Positions 5,153 through 11,668 are shown, counted from the stretch's first letter. The stretch is DNA of 13,273 nucleotides from Oscillibacter sp. CAG:241 (GCA_000435975.1 FR884143.1:1-13273); one strand, 5' to 3'. The notes: generated by a model not told the origin, from the sequence alone. Numbers and translations: made by a program.

Positions 5153-6652
5153 ATGACCGTTTCCCAGGCGCTGGAGAAGCTCTCCGCGTACGAAAAGCTG
5201 ATGTTCACCTACAACCACGCCTCCGGCCTGATGTACTACGACGGGGCCACCGTGGCCCCCAGGGGGTCGGCGGACCTGCGGGCCGATACCCTGGGCGAGC
5301 TGGCCCGGCTGAGCTATGCCCTGACCACTGCCCCGGAGACGGTGGAGATGCTCCGGACACTGGTGGAAGCCCGGGACCGGCTGGACCCGGTCACCGCCCG
5401 GAAGGTATCGGAGCTGTGGCGGGACTATGAAATGACCCACCGGGTGCCGGAGGAGGAATTTGTCGCCTATCAGCAGCTGACCTCCAAGGCCGACGCCGTG
5501 TGGCACGAGGCCAAGGAGCGCAGCGACTTCGCACTGTTTGAGCCGTATCTGCAGCAGGTGTTCGACGGCAGCCGCCGCCTGGCGGAATACATGCAGCCGG
5601 ACAAGGACCCCTATGACGCCCAGCTGGACCGGTTTGAGCGGGGCCTGACCCGGGAAACCTGCGACGCCTTCTTCGCCGCCCTGCGGCAGGAGCTGGTGCC
5701 CCTCATCGACCAGGTGAAGGCCCATGCGGACCGGGTGGACGACGCCCCCCTGCACCGGAGCTTCCCGGTGGCCATCCAGCGGGAGTTTTCCGACTTCGTC
5801 ATGGACGTGATGGACATTGACAGAAACCACTGCATCATCGGCGAGACGGAGCACCCCTTCACCATCAACTTCTCCCGGGACGACGTGCGCATCACCACCA
5901 ACTATCAGGAGGACCTGGTGGCCTCGTCCCTGTATTCCGTGGTCCACGAGGGCGGCCACGCCCTGTACGAGCTGCATGTGGGCCGGGAGCTGTCCCGGAC
6001 CTGCCTGGGAGGCGGCGTGTCCATGGCCATTCACGAAAGCCAGTCCCGGTTCTATGAAAACATCATCGGCCGCAGCCGGGCCTTCTGCGGCGTCATCTAT
6101 CCCTGGCTGCGGGAGCACTTCGCCCCCCGGCTGGACGACGTCAGCCAGGACGCGTTCTACCGCATGATCAACAAGGCCCAGCCCTCCCTGATCCGCACCG
6201 AGGCCGACGAGCTGACCTACTGCCTGCATATCATGGTGCGCTATGAGCTGGAAAAGCGGATGTTCGCCGGGGAGCTGACGGCCCATGACCTGCCCGCTGA
6301 GTGGAACCGCCTGTACAAGGCGTATCTGGGTGTGGACGTGCCCAATGACCGGGAGGGCGTTCTTCAGGATTCCCACTGGGCCAACGGCAACATCGGCTAT
6401 TTCCCCTCCTACGCCATCGGCTCGGCCTACGGCGCCCAGTACCTGCTGGAGATGCAGAAGGACTTCGACGTGTTCGAGGCCGTCCGCTCCGGCAAGCTGA
6501 CAAAGATCAACGGCTGGATGGAGGAGAAGATCTGGAAATACGGCTGCATGAAGGACCCCACGCCCCTGTTCGAGTCGGTATGCGGCAAGTTTGACCCCAC
6601 CCGCTACACCGCCTATCTCCGGGAGAAGCTCACGGAGGTCTACGGACTGTAA
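5153..6652 (+). CDS. M32 family metallocarboxypeptidase (thermostable carboxypeptidase Taq type)
   Basis: 499 residues, the normal M32 length. The zinc site HEGGH is at residues 265-269 and the family motif HESQSRFYEN begins at 294. Upstream are the conserved EHPFTINFSRDDVRITT and, near the N-terminus, YDGATVAPRGS (compare the YWD-type motif of M32). No signal peptide is visible, so it should be cytosolic, trimming amino acids from the C-termini of peptides with broad specificity. The RBS AGGAGGA (5139-5145) has a 7-base spacer. It is strongly GC-rich, unlike the two genes before it, from which it is separated by 27 AT-rich bases. It could be read from the promoter at 3918 or from a weak local promoter (TTGGCT-N18-TATTTT just upstream). 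Confidence 0.93.
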   Translation: MTVSQALEKLSAYEKLMFTYNHASGLMYYDGATVAPRGSADLRADTLGELARLSYALTTAPETVEMLRTLVEARDRLDPVTARKVSELWRDYEMTHRVPEEEFVAYQQLTSKADAVWHEAKERSDFALFEPYLQQVFDGSRRLAEYMQPDKDPYDAQLDRFERGLTRETCDAFFAALRQELVPLIDQVKAHADRVDDAPLHRSFPVAIQREFSDFVMDVMDIDRNHCIIGETEHPFTINFSRDDVRITTNYQEDLVASSLYSVVHEGGHALYELHVGRELSRTCLGGGVSMAIHESQSRFYENIIGRSRAFCGVIYPWLREHFAPRLDDVSQDAFYRMINKAQPSLIRTEADELTYCLHIMVRYELEKRMFAGELTAHDLPAEWNRLYKAYLGVDVPNDREGVLQDSHWANGNIGYFPSYAIGSAYGAQYLLEMQKDFDVFEAVRSGKLTKINGWMEEKIWKYGCMKDPTPLFESVCGKFDPTRYTAYLREKLTEVYGL

Positions 6653-6681
6653 GGGCCTGGGGCACTCCATCGGACAAAACG

Positions 6682-6713
6682 TATCCCCGGCGGGAGTGTT
6701 CCCGCCGGGGATA
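6682..6713. terminator. Hairpin between the carboxypeptidase and GNAT genes
   Basis: Fourteen-base perfect arms (TATCCCCGGCGGGA at 6682-6695, complement 6700-6713) with a GTGT loop lie 29 bases after the carboxypeptidase stop and between convergent genes. The T tract is poor on both sides (a GTTTTG follows on the minus strand). Confidence 0.7.
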
Positions 6714-6754
6714 TGCTTCGGGCTGTCAAAGAGCCTGTCATGTTCACCGTATTT

Positions 6755-6776
6755 TTTCTACTTCCGCCGGGGGCCG
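6755..6776. repeat. Direct repeat, copy 1 (yabR-tail-like)
   Basis: The 22 bases here match 7327-7348 at 21 positions. Copy 2 contains the last codons and stop of yabR. This copy abuts the stop codon of the GNAT gene. Confidence 0.7.
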
Positions 6777-7265
6777 TCAGGCTCCCGTGCGGAAACGGTA
6801 CAGCAGGCAGCCATCCTCCGTTTCGCCCCAGGGATTGACCGGCGGCAGGTCGGTTTTCACAAAGCCGCAGGACTCGTGCATGGCCCGGGATACGGCATTG
6901 CCCCGGTCGATGGTGCAGGTCACCTCCCGGGCGCCCAGACCCTCCAGATACCGCAGGGTGTCCAGCACCAGGGCCTTCCCGTACCCCTTGCCCCGCTGGG
7001 AGGGCATGGTCTCCACCGCCTCCAGAAACCAGCTGCCCGGCTGCGCTTCAATGGCCCGCAGGGCGCTGACCCAGCCGTTTCCGGCATCCTCCGCCAGGAT
7101 CCTCTGGTTTTCCTGCCGGGCAAAATCCGCGGCGAACGCAGCGTATTCCGCCAGCATCCGTTCCCGGCTGGGAAAGTGCTTTTCCAGCGCGTCCATGGAC
7201 TCCGCATAGATATCCGTCAGCCGCCTTACAACGCCCTCATCAACGGTTTTTACCTCCACAAGCAT
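6777..7265 (-). CDS. GNAT family N-acetyltransferase
   Basis: A 162-residue protein with a clear acetyl-CoA loop, RGKGYGKALVLDTL (fits R-x-x-G-x-G), after the strand WFLEAVETMPSQ. The late signature AVSRAMHESCGFVKTD is also present. The C-terminus contains PVNPWGETEDGCLLYRFRTG. Substrate unknown. The start at 7265 is set by AAGGAGG (7274-7280) 8 bases upstream; an in-frame ATG at 7283 lies inside the terminator hairpin. It follows yabR in the same direction but is separated from it by a strong hairpin that ends right before its RBS. It also lies between two copies of a 22-base direct repeat, so it looks like an addition to the conserved yabR end. It is GC-rich like the chromosome around it. 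Confidence 0.85.
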   Translation of the reverse strand: MLVEVKTVDEGVVRRLTDIYAESMDALEKHFPSRERMLAEYAAFAADFARQENQRILAEDAGNGWVSALRAIEAQPGSWFLEAVETMPSQRGKGYGKALVLDTLRYLEGLGAREVTCTIDRGNAVSRAMHESCGFVKTDLPPVNPWGETEDGCLLYRFRTGA

Positions 7266-7281
7266 GCTGCTTCCTCCTTGC

Positions 7282-7320
7282 AAAAGCCACCGCAGGCAGC
7301 GCCTGCGGTGGCCTTTTTTT
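7282..7320. terminator. Bidirectional terminator between yabR and GNAT
   Basis: Perfect 12-base arms (GCCACCGCAGGC at 7286-7297, complement 7301-7312) with an AGC loop are flanked by AAAA (7282-7285) and seven T (7314-7320). On the minus strand it ends the yabR transcript, but it also sits directly before the GNAT RBS and may act as a leader hairpin. Confidence 0.85.
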
Positions 7321-7326
7321 ATTTAA

Positions 7327-7348
7327 TTTCTACTTCCGCCGGCGGCCG
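7327..7348. repeat. Direct repeat, copy 2 (includes the yabR stop)
   Basis: It matches 6755-6776 at 21 of 22 positions; the one difference is C at 7343 against G at 6771. It covers the yabR codons for the final Arg-Arg-Lys and the TAG stop. Confidence 0.7.
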
Positions 7349-7776
7349 CCGCGCTTGGAGGCCATATACCGGTTCAGCTCCGACTGCTTGCTGTCAGACA
7401 CGGACATGAACTGCTTGAGCTTGTCCTCAAAGGTCAGCTCCGCCGGGGGAGCGGCAGGCTGAGACGGATTGGGACGCGCCGGATTGGGCCGGGGCGGACG
7501 GGGCCGCGCAGGCCGGTCCGCATACTGGGGCCGGGGCTTGGGCGGCTGCGCCTGCTTCACGGACAGGCTGATCTTCCCCTCCGGCGAGATGGACAGTACC
7601 TTCACCGGTACCTCCTGTCCCTCGGTGAGAAAGTCGTGAACGTCGGTAACGAAGCTGCCGGACACCTCAGAGATGTGTACCAACCCGGATTTCCCGCCGG
7701 GCAGCGCCACAAAAGCGCCGAATTTGGTGATGGTGGTCACCTTCCCGGTGATAATGGTCCCAACCGTCAATTCCAT
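7330..7776 (-). CDS. yabR: YabR-type S1 domain RNA-binding protein
   Basis: A 148-residue protein. Residues 1-73 form a typical S1 domain (VGTIITGKVTTITKFGAFV, then GKSGLVHISEVS and GKISLSVK). A proline/arginine-rich linker (about 76-112) follows, then a conserved-looking helix FEDKLKQFMSVSDSKQSELN and a very basic end SKRGGRRRK. It should bind RNA or ribosomes. The S1-plus-basic-tail layout and position after divIC match Bacillus yabR. Related YugI/CvfD-type S1 proteins share the layout, but gene order decides for YabR. The gap to divIC is 37 bases. AAGGGAG is present but about 15 bases from the ATG, longer than usual. The usual neighbour spoIIE does not follow; a terminator and a GNAT gene do. 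Confidence 0.85.
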   Translation of the reverse strand: MELTVGTIITGKVTTITKFGAFVALPGGKSGLVHISEVSGSFVTDVHDFLTEGQEVPVKVLSISPEGKISLSVKQAQPPKPRPQYADRPARPRPPRPNPARPNPSQPAAPPAELTFEDKLKQFMSVSDSKQSELNRYMASKRGGRRRK

Positions 7777-7813
7777 AAACGAATCTATCTGCTCCCTTCG
7801 ATAATGTGGCGTG

Positions 7814-8113
7814 TCAGTTGTTCACGTCGTAAAAAATGCGCTCACCGTCGGAGGCCAGGCCCAGGTCGTCCCGGGCCAGACCCTGGATAAAGTCCGGGTC
7901 CCCCTCGTGGTCCAGGTCGGAGCGCAGCACGTCATTCTGCTTTTCGGTCTGCTGGATCTGGGCGTCCAGCGCCTGACTTTTGCTGCGCAGCTCCGGCAGG
8001 CGGCTGCCGTATACCCGCGCCACCTCCAGGCTTACCGCCGCCAGCAGCACCAGGATCACCAGCAGGGCCGCCACGCGGCTGCGGCTGACGGTTTTTTTCT
8101 TGCTTTTTGCCAT
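7814..8113 (-). CDS. divIC: DivIC/FtsB-type septum protein
   Basis: A 99-residue bitopic protein with the full septum-formation-initiator layout: basic cytoplasmic start MAKSKKKTVSRSR, membrane helix about residues 13-30, a coiled-coil stretch about 35-68 (RLPELRSKSQALDAQIQQTEK), and a C-terminal block FIQGLARDDLGLASDGERIFY that matches the family's ARE-LG-PGE motif. In the divisome it pairs with FtsL and DivIB to regulate septal wall synthesis. The start at 8113 has AAGGGAG 9 bases upstream; the frame is open to 8137 without better support. The yabQ frame stays open through most of this gene in a different register. An AT-rich stretch with TATACT upstream (8179-8184) may give it a promoter independent of yabPQ. 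Confidence 0.88.
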   Translation of the reverse strand: MAKSKKKTVSRSRVAALLVILVLLAAVSLEVARVYGSRLPELRSKSQALDAQIQQTEKQNDVLRSDLDHEGDPDFIQGLARDDLGLASDGERIFYDVNN

Positions 8114-8594
8114 GTCTGCGGACTCCCTTCCGTGCATCGTCTTCAGGTCGTAGAAAACACTTCCACCTATATGTATTTAGTATAGCGTACTTTCTCGCAG
8201 AATGGAAGCTTTTTTTTGCTTTTGGCAGCAATTTTTTTCCGCACCGGCCCAGAGCCCGGGCCGGGATGCGCAGCAGCCGCCCCAGCTCCCCGGCCACGTC
8301 GGCCCAGAACTCCCACAGAGGCCGCAGCGCCGGCGCCGCCAGCAGCAGATACAGGGCCATGCCCGCCCCGGCGCCCAGCAGCATATACAGCTGCGGCTCC
8401 CCGCCGCCTACCTGGGTCAGCACCCACAGGGCCCCCAGCAGGCACAGCAGGGCGAACAGCCCGTCGGCGGCGTGGGTCAGCCCCGGCCTTCTGCGCCGCA
8501 GCACCCGCAGCAGATCGTATACCAGCCCCCCGGCAGCGCCCAGGGCCGCCGCCGCGCCCAGGGCGGACAGCTGGGCCATGACGTAGTTTTCCAT
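7932..8594 (-). CDS. yabQ: YabQ sporulation membrane protein, C-terminal end uncertain
   Basis: The first 145 or so residues look like YabQ: MENYVMAQLSALGAAAALGAAGG followed by LVYDLLRVLRR, hydrophobic segments near residues 8-28, 43-62 and 68-87, then a basic end KKLLPKAKKSFHSARK. In Bacillus YabQ is made in the mother cell under sigma-E and is needed for spore cortex formation. The frame has no stop where the family usually ends (about 120-150 residues): it continues to 7932, overlapping divIC by about 180 bases with a Gly/Pro/Arg-rich tail that looks like out-of-frame translation. Two A runs (7 and 8 A on the coding strand, near 8230 and 8215) precede this point; a shift there would end the protein at 8167. 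The start is 10 bases after the yabP stop, with a weak RBS (CCGGGG). Confidence 0.75.
   Translation of the reverse strand: MENYVMAQLSALGAAAALGAAGGLVYDLLRVLRRRRPGLTHAADGLFALLCLLGALWVLTQVGGGEPQLYMLLGAGAGMALYLLLAAPALRPLWEFWADVAGELGRLLRIPARALGRCGKKLLPKAKKSFHSARKYAILNTYRWKCFLRPEDDARKGVRRHGKKQEKNRQPQPRGGPAGDPGAAGGGKPGGGAGIRQPPAGAAQQKSGAGRPDPADRKAE
8179..8184 (-). promoter_or_regulatory. Possible -10 box for divIC
   Basis: TATACT on the minus strand lies in an AT-rich stretch within the 3' part of yabQ, about 65 bases before the divIC start. No good -35 is seen at 16-18 bases (TTCCAT at 17), so support is weak. Confidence 0.3.
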
Positions 8595-8604
8595 GGCCCC
8601 GGCG

Positions 8605-8883
8605 TCAGCCCAGCAGCCGGGTCAGCCAGGAGCCTCGCGGGGCCTGCTGCTCCTCATAGGTCAGGGCCTCGATGCGCCCGTCCACATGGAGCTCCCCGCC
8701 GTCCAGGCTCAGCTTCCCGATGTGCAGCCCTTGGCCGGTGACGATCAGCGTCCCCTCGCAGGTGGACATGACGATGCACCCCTCGTCGAACCGTTCCACA
8801 TCCTCCACGCCGGACACCGTCAGCTTGTCCCGGCCCTCCAGCTCCACCCGGTGATACAGCTGCTGCCCCGTCTCATACGTCAT
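8605..8883 (-). CDS. yabP: YabP sporulation protein
   Basis: A 92-residue soluble protein matching YabP in size and pattern: HRVELEGRDKLTVSGVEDVERFDEGCIVMSTCEGTLIVTGQGLHIGKLSLDGGELHVDGRIEALTYEE is broken here only by ordinary variation, and the tail is basic. YabP and the related YqfC are mother-cell sporulation proteins. Its exact action is not established. The gene follows rqcP and precedes yabQ by 10 bases, the conserved order. The RBS (AGGGGG, about 6 bases before the ATG) lies inside the right-hand arm, on the minus strand, of a 44-bp perfect palindrome. A sigma-E-type promoter at 8915-8943 would start transcription near the palindrome centre. Expression is therefore likely confined to the mother cell. 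Confidence 0.88.
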   Translation of the reverse strand: MTYETGQQLYHRVELEGRDKLTVSGVEDVERFDEGCIVMSTCEGTLIVTGQGLHIGKLSLDGGELHVDGRIEALTYEEQQAPRGSWLTRLLG

Positions 8884-8887
8884 AAAA

Positions 8888-8931
8888 CCGCCCCCTCATA
8901 CACATGATGCATCATGTGTATGAGGGGGCGG
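8888..8931. repeat. Perfect 44-bp palindrome upstream of yabP
   Basis: Bases 8888-8909 are the exact reverse complement of 8910-8931, with no loop and no mismatch; the centre reads ATGATGCATCAT. On the minus strand the first half contains the sigma-E-type -10 (CATACACA) and the second half contains the yabP RBS (GAGGGGGCGG), followed by TTTT and then ATG. Confidence 0.95.
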
Positions 8932-8943
8932 CAGAAAATATAC
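8915..8943 (-). promoter_or_regulatory. Sigma-E-type promoter of yabP
   Basis: On the minus strand GTATATT (8937-8943) is followed after 14 bases by CATACACA (8915-8922). The mother-cell sigma-E consensus is KMATATT-N13-15-CATACANT; the ATATT and CATACA cores are exact. The start would fall near 8908-8910, the centre of the palindrome. Bacillus yabP is known to be sigma-E dependent. Confidence 0.7.
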
Positions 8944-8972
8944 CGGTTGTCCCGGGTTATCCCGGCCTTGTC

Positions 8973-9236
8973 TCAGCCCTGTCCCGGGTCTGTCCCGCCG
9001 ATTTCCCGATACATGGCGGCGGCGTCGGCCTTGCCCACGTTGTCCGTCACGGTCAGCACCTCCACCTCCAGGGTTCTGGCCCCGAAGCGGATGGCGATCC
9101 GATCTCCGGGCTTCACCTCATAGGACGCCCGCTGGGCCCGCCCATTGACGCTGACGCGCTCATTGTCGCAGGCCTCGTTGGCCACGGTCCGCCGCTTGAT
9201 AAGCCGCGAAACCTTCAGGTATTTATCCAATCGCAT
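8973..9236 (-). CDS. rqcP: RqcP (YabO), S4 domain ribosome quality-control factor
   Basis: An 87-residue protein that is essentially one S4 RNA-binding domain: MRLDKYLKVSRLIKRRTVANEAC, then VSVNGRAQRASYEVKPGDRIAIRFG, as in Hsp15/YabO. In Bacillus, RqcP works with RqcH on the free 50S subunit, helping place tRNA-Ala for alanine tailing of stalled nascent chains. The RBS GGAGGGG lies 7 bases before the ATG. A sigma-A promoter at 9260-9288 drives it, so it should be made in growing cells, unlike the yabP-yabQ pair after it. The tail (GTDPGQG) and the 41 bases up to the palindrome are rich in CCCGGG/GGGACA repeats. Confidence 0.9.
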   Translation of the reverse strand: MRLDKYLKVSRLIKRRTVANEACDNERVSVNGRAQRASYEVKPGDRIAIRFGARTLEVEVLTVTDNVGKADAAAMYREIGGTDPGQG

Positions 9237-9259
9237 GGGTTTCCCCTCCTTTTTCCCGC

Positions 9260-9288
9260 ATTATAGCAGATTTTCCCATCCCTGGCAA
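9260..9288 (-). promoter_or_regulatory. Sigma-A promoter of rqcP
   Basis: On the minus strand TTGCCA (9283-9288) and a perfect TATAAT (9260-9265) are 17 bases apart. The start near 9253 gives a leader of about 17 bases that includes the RBS. Confidence 0.75.
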
Positions 9289-9316
9289 TATGGACGGATT
9301 TTCTTTTTTTCATGAG

Positions 9317-9345
9317 TTGCACAGGCGGCCCGGGTATAGTATAAT
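9317..9345 (+). promoter_or_regulatory. Sigma-A promoter of murC
   Basis: TTGCAC (9317-9322) and a perfect TATAAT (9340-9345) are 17 bases apart. It is divergent from the rqcP promoter, with 28 bases between the two -35 boxes. Confidence 0.75.
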
Positions 9346-9401
9346 ATAGGGCACGGATTTTATGAACCTGCGCCGCGGCGCGAACGAGGAGGGACCAAGG
9401 T

Positions 9402-10787
9402 ATGATGCATCCTACCATAGATATCAAAACATTTTTGAAGCCCGGGGTCCGGGCCCACCTGGCCGGTATCGGCGGGGTGAGCATGTGTCCCCTGGCAGAG
9501 GTGCTGCTGGGCATGGGCCTGATCGTTCAGGGCTCCGACATGACGGAAAGCGATACCGTCTGCCAGCTGCGGGCCCAGGGCATCGACGTGGCCATCGGCC
9601 ACTCGGCGGAGAACCTGAAGGACTGCGACCTGGTGATCCGCACCGCCGCCATCCACGACGAAAACCCCGAGATCGCCGGGGCCATCGCCCGGGGCATCCC
9701 CGTGTATGAGCGGGCCCAGGCCTGGGGCGCCATCATGCAGCACTATGAAAATGCCGTGTGCTTCTCCGGCACCCACGGCAAAACCACCACCACCTCCATG
9801 GCCACCCATATCTTCATGGCGGCCCAGGCGGACCCCACCGTGATGATCGGCGGCACCCTGCCCATGCTCCATGCGGGCTATCGGGTAGGGAAGGGGGACA
9901 CCATCATTCTGGAGTCCTGCGAATACTGCAACTCGTTTCTGAACTTCTTCCCCACGGTGGCGGTGATCCTCAACGTGGGCGAGGATCATCTGGACTTTTT
10001 CAAGGACCTGAAGGACATTGAGCACTCCTTCCATGCCTTTGCCGACCTGGTGCCCCAGCGGGGCTATGTCATCTCCAACGCCGACGACCAGGGAGCCCGG
10101 GAGGCCGTGGCGGGGTTGAGTCATCCGGTGTTCACCTTCTCTCTGGCGGACCGGACGGCGGACTGCTATGCCCGGGATGTGGCGTTCTTCGACGGCTGCG
10201 CCAGCTTCGACGTGATGATCCACGGCCAGCTGTACGCCCATGTGGACCTGCACATCCCCGGCAAGCACAACATTCTCAACGCGCTGGCCGCCGCCTCCTC
10301 AGCCTATGTGCTGGGTATCCCCGGCCAGGCCGTCACCCGGGGCCTGGAGGACTTCCACGGCGCCGGCCGCCGGTTTGAGCACAAGGGCAGCTATCACGGC
10401 GCTGCGGTGTACGACGACTACGCCCATCACCCGGCAGAGCTTCACGCCCTGCTGACCACCGCCCGGTCCATGGGCTATGAGCGGGTGATCTGCGCCTTCC
10501 AGCCCCACACCTACACCCGCACCAAGGCCCTGTTCGACGATTTCGTCCGGGAGCTCCAGCTGCCGGATATCACGGTGCTGGCAGAGATCTATGCCGCCCG
10601 GGAGCAGAACGTTCTGGGCATTTCCTCCCGGGATCTGGCGGAGAAGATCCCCGGGTCCATCTATTGCTCCACCCTGGACAAGGTGACGGACACCCTGGCG
10701 GGCCTGGCCCGGCCCGGGGACCTGATCCTCACCGTGGGCGCGGGGGATATTTTCCGGGCCGGGGAAAAGCTGCTGGAGCGGGCATAA
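9402..10787 (+). CDS. murC: MurC, UDP-N-acetylmuramate--L-alanine ligase
   Basis: 461 residues, full MurC length. The N-terminal UDP-binding Rossmann domain starts with AHLAGIGGVSMCPLAEVLLGMG. The ATP P-loop is SGTHGKTTTTSM (about residues 123-134). The central-domain signature ESCEYCNSFLNFFPTVAVILN takes the place of EADESD; I recall E-x-C-E-Y as a common form in Clostridia. GEDHLDFF, the nucleotide/substrate motif PGKHNILNALAA, YDDYAHHPAEL and FQPHTYTRT of the C-terminal domain all follow. It adds L-Ala to UDP-MurNAc in the cytoplasm, the first step of the peptidoglycan stem peptide. AGGAGGG (9387-9393) is 8 bases from the ATG at 9402; a second ATG follows at 9405. It is transcribed alone, divergent from rqcP. 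Only weak hairpins with T runs (10801-10850) could end it. Confidence 0.96.
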   Translation: MMHPTIDIKTFLKPGVRAHLAGIGGVSMCPLAEVLLGMGLIVQGSDMTESDTVCQLRAQGIDVAIGHSAENLKDCDLVIRTAAIHDENPEIAGAIARGIPVYERAQAWGAIMQHYENAVCFSGTHGKTTTTSMATHIFMAAQADPTVMIGGTLPMLHAGYRVGKGDTIILESCEYCNSFLNFFPTVAVILNVGEDHLDFFKDLKDIEHSFHAFADLVPQRGYVISNADDQGAREAVAGLSHPVFTFSLADRTADCYARDVAFFDGCASFDVMIHGQLYAHVDLHIPGKHNILNALAAASSAYVLGIPGQAVTRGLEDFHGAGRRFEHKGSYHGAAVYDDYAHHPAELHALLTTARSMGYERVICAFQPHTYTRTKALFDDFVRELQLPDITVLAEIYAAREQNVLGISSRDLAEKIPGSIYCSTLDKVTDTLAGLARPGDLILTVGAGDIFRAGEKLLERA

Positions 10788-10856
10788 CGCTTCGTGCTGC
10801 CCCGCAGCGGCGGGAAAATGGCGCATGTCCCGTTTTTGCGGTGTTTTTTCTACAGC

Positions 10857-10884
10857 AAAAGTCCCCCGCCGGACGGCGGGGGAC
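10857..10884 (-). terminator. Terminator of the DUF1836 gene
   Basis: Eleven-base perfect arms (GTCCCCCGCCG at 10861-10871, complement 10874-10884) with a two-base centre are followed on the minus strand by TTTT (10857-10860). It lies 67 bases past the stop at 10952. Confidence 0.7.
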
Positions 10885-10951
10885 AAGAAGCTTCCAGATG
10901 ACGTTGGCCATGAGGGCACAGGGGCGGACGACGCTGTCAGGCGAGGCGGCT

Positions 10952-11557
10952 TTACGGCTGGGGAACCTGCTCGGCCGCCAGGACCTCCTGGGTGTCGGCC
11001 CCGCACAGGCGGATGAGCTTCTCCGCCAGGATCTTGGAAAAGCCCGCGATCAGGGCGCTTTCGATGACCAGGCGGGACACGGCGGCCTCGCCGGGCTGGT
11101 CCGGCGTGCGGATATCCTCCGCCGCGTCCTGGACCTGTTGGTTGAAAAACAGGGCAATGTGGCGGAATTTCTCGGAATACTCCTGATAGGTGGCACGGAC
11201 CTCCTCCTCGGGGATGTCCGCGGGGATGATCTTCTGCACGTCGCTGATGCTGATGCTCTGCTTCATGGTCAGGATCATGATGAGATAGGCAATGTGGACC
11301 CGGAAGTATTTCCGCTTTACCGGGGCGGGCATGATCTTCAGCCGCACATAGTTGTTGATGGTGGAGGAGGTGACGAAGCTCTCCTTGCCGCCGGGCATGG
11401 CCGGGATGAAGTTCAGATACTGCGCCAGCAGCACCACCACCTGGTCCATGTACAGCCCCAGATCAGGAATGGAATCCCACTCCGGCAGGTGATAGTCGGT
11501 GATGAACCGGTCCCATCTGTCCAGCTTGTGGGCGATCAATTCTTTGTCATATTGCAT
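10952..11557 (-). CDS. DUF1836 domain protein, probable HTH regulator
   Basis: 201 residues. The N-terminal two thirds match DUF1836 as I know it: LPEWDSIPDLGLYMDQVVVLLAQYL, then STINNYVRLKIMPAPVKRKYFRVHIAYLIMILTMKQSISISDVQKII. The INNYV-to-KRKY section followed by HIAYLI has the look of a MerR-like winged helix-turn-helix, so DNA binding is likely. Members are common in Firmicutes without a fixed function. The C-terminus (about 130-195) is helical, with no recognised ligand domain. The RBS GGAGG (11566-11570) is 8 bases from the ATG. Its promoter is back to back with that of the SGNH-degV unit, the usual arrangement for a local regulator. Control of that unit is an inference. Confidence 0.82.
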   Translation of the reverse strand: MQYDKELIAHKLDRWDRFITDYHLPEWDSIPDLGLYMDQVVVLLAQYLNFIPAMPGGKESFVTSSTINNYVRLKIMPAPVKRKYFRVHIAYLIMILTMKQSISISDVQKIIPADIPEEEVRATYQEYSEKFRHIALFFNQQVQDAAEDIRTPDQPGEAAVSRLVIESALIAGFSKILAEKLIRLCGADTQEVLAAEQVPQP

Positions 11558-11588
11558 ACGGCATGCCTCCGGAAGGACGTTTTCTTAT

Positions 11589-11617
11589 ATAATATCAGAA
11601 TATCTGTTCAGTTGCAA
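11589..11617 (-). promoter_or_regulatory. Sigma-A promoter of the DUF1836 gene
   Basis: On the minus strand TTGCAA (11612-11617) and TATTAT (11589-11594) are 17 bases apart. The start near 11582 is about 25 bases before the ATG. Confidence 0.65.
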
Positions 11618-11639
11618 GAAAAAATCGGCAATTAATAGG

Positions 11640-11668
11640 TTGACTTGCCTGAACTAATATGCTATATT
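11640..11668 (+). promoter_or_regulatory. Sigma-A promoter of the SGNH-degV unit
   Basis: TTGACT (11640-11645) and TATATT (11663-11668) are 17 bases apart, close to consensus. The start near 11675 gives a leader of about 22 bases. An inverted repeat overlaps the -10. Confidence 0.75.

Noticed and set aside
5135..6670. 511-codon open frame antisense to the carboxypeptidase gene
   Set aside because: It lies fully over a clear M32 gene, has low-complexity His/Gly/Val-rich translation and no RBS; a GC-rich shadow.
8167..8445. 92-codon frame inside yabQ
   Set aside because: Most of it is out-of-frame translation of yabQ. Only its last 20 or so codons matter, as a possible shifted YabQ end.
8946..8999. 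Repeated TGTCCCGGGT-like motifs at the rqcP end
   Set aside because: Only two near-copies, with no regular spacing; not a repeat array or CRISPR.
9360..10268. 302-codon open frame antisense to murC
   Set aside because: It is covered by an unambiguous MurC, and its translation is Gly/His/Val-rich with no domain.
10801..10850. murC terminator made of short stems with T runs
   Set aside because: Stems are only about 5 bp; not strong enough to list as a terminator.
10664..11635. 323-codon plus-strand frame over the DUF1836 gene
   Set aside because: It overlaps the murC end, a terminator hairpin and the DUF1836 gene in antisense; composition is that of a shadow.
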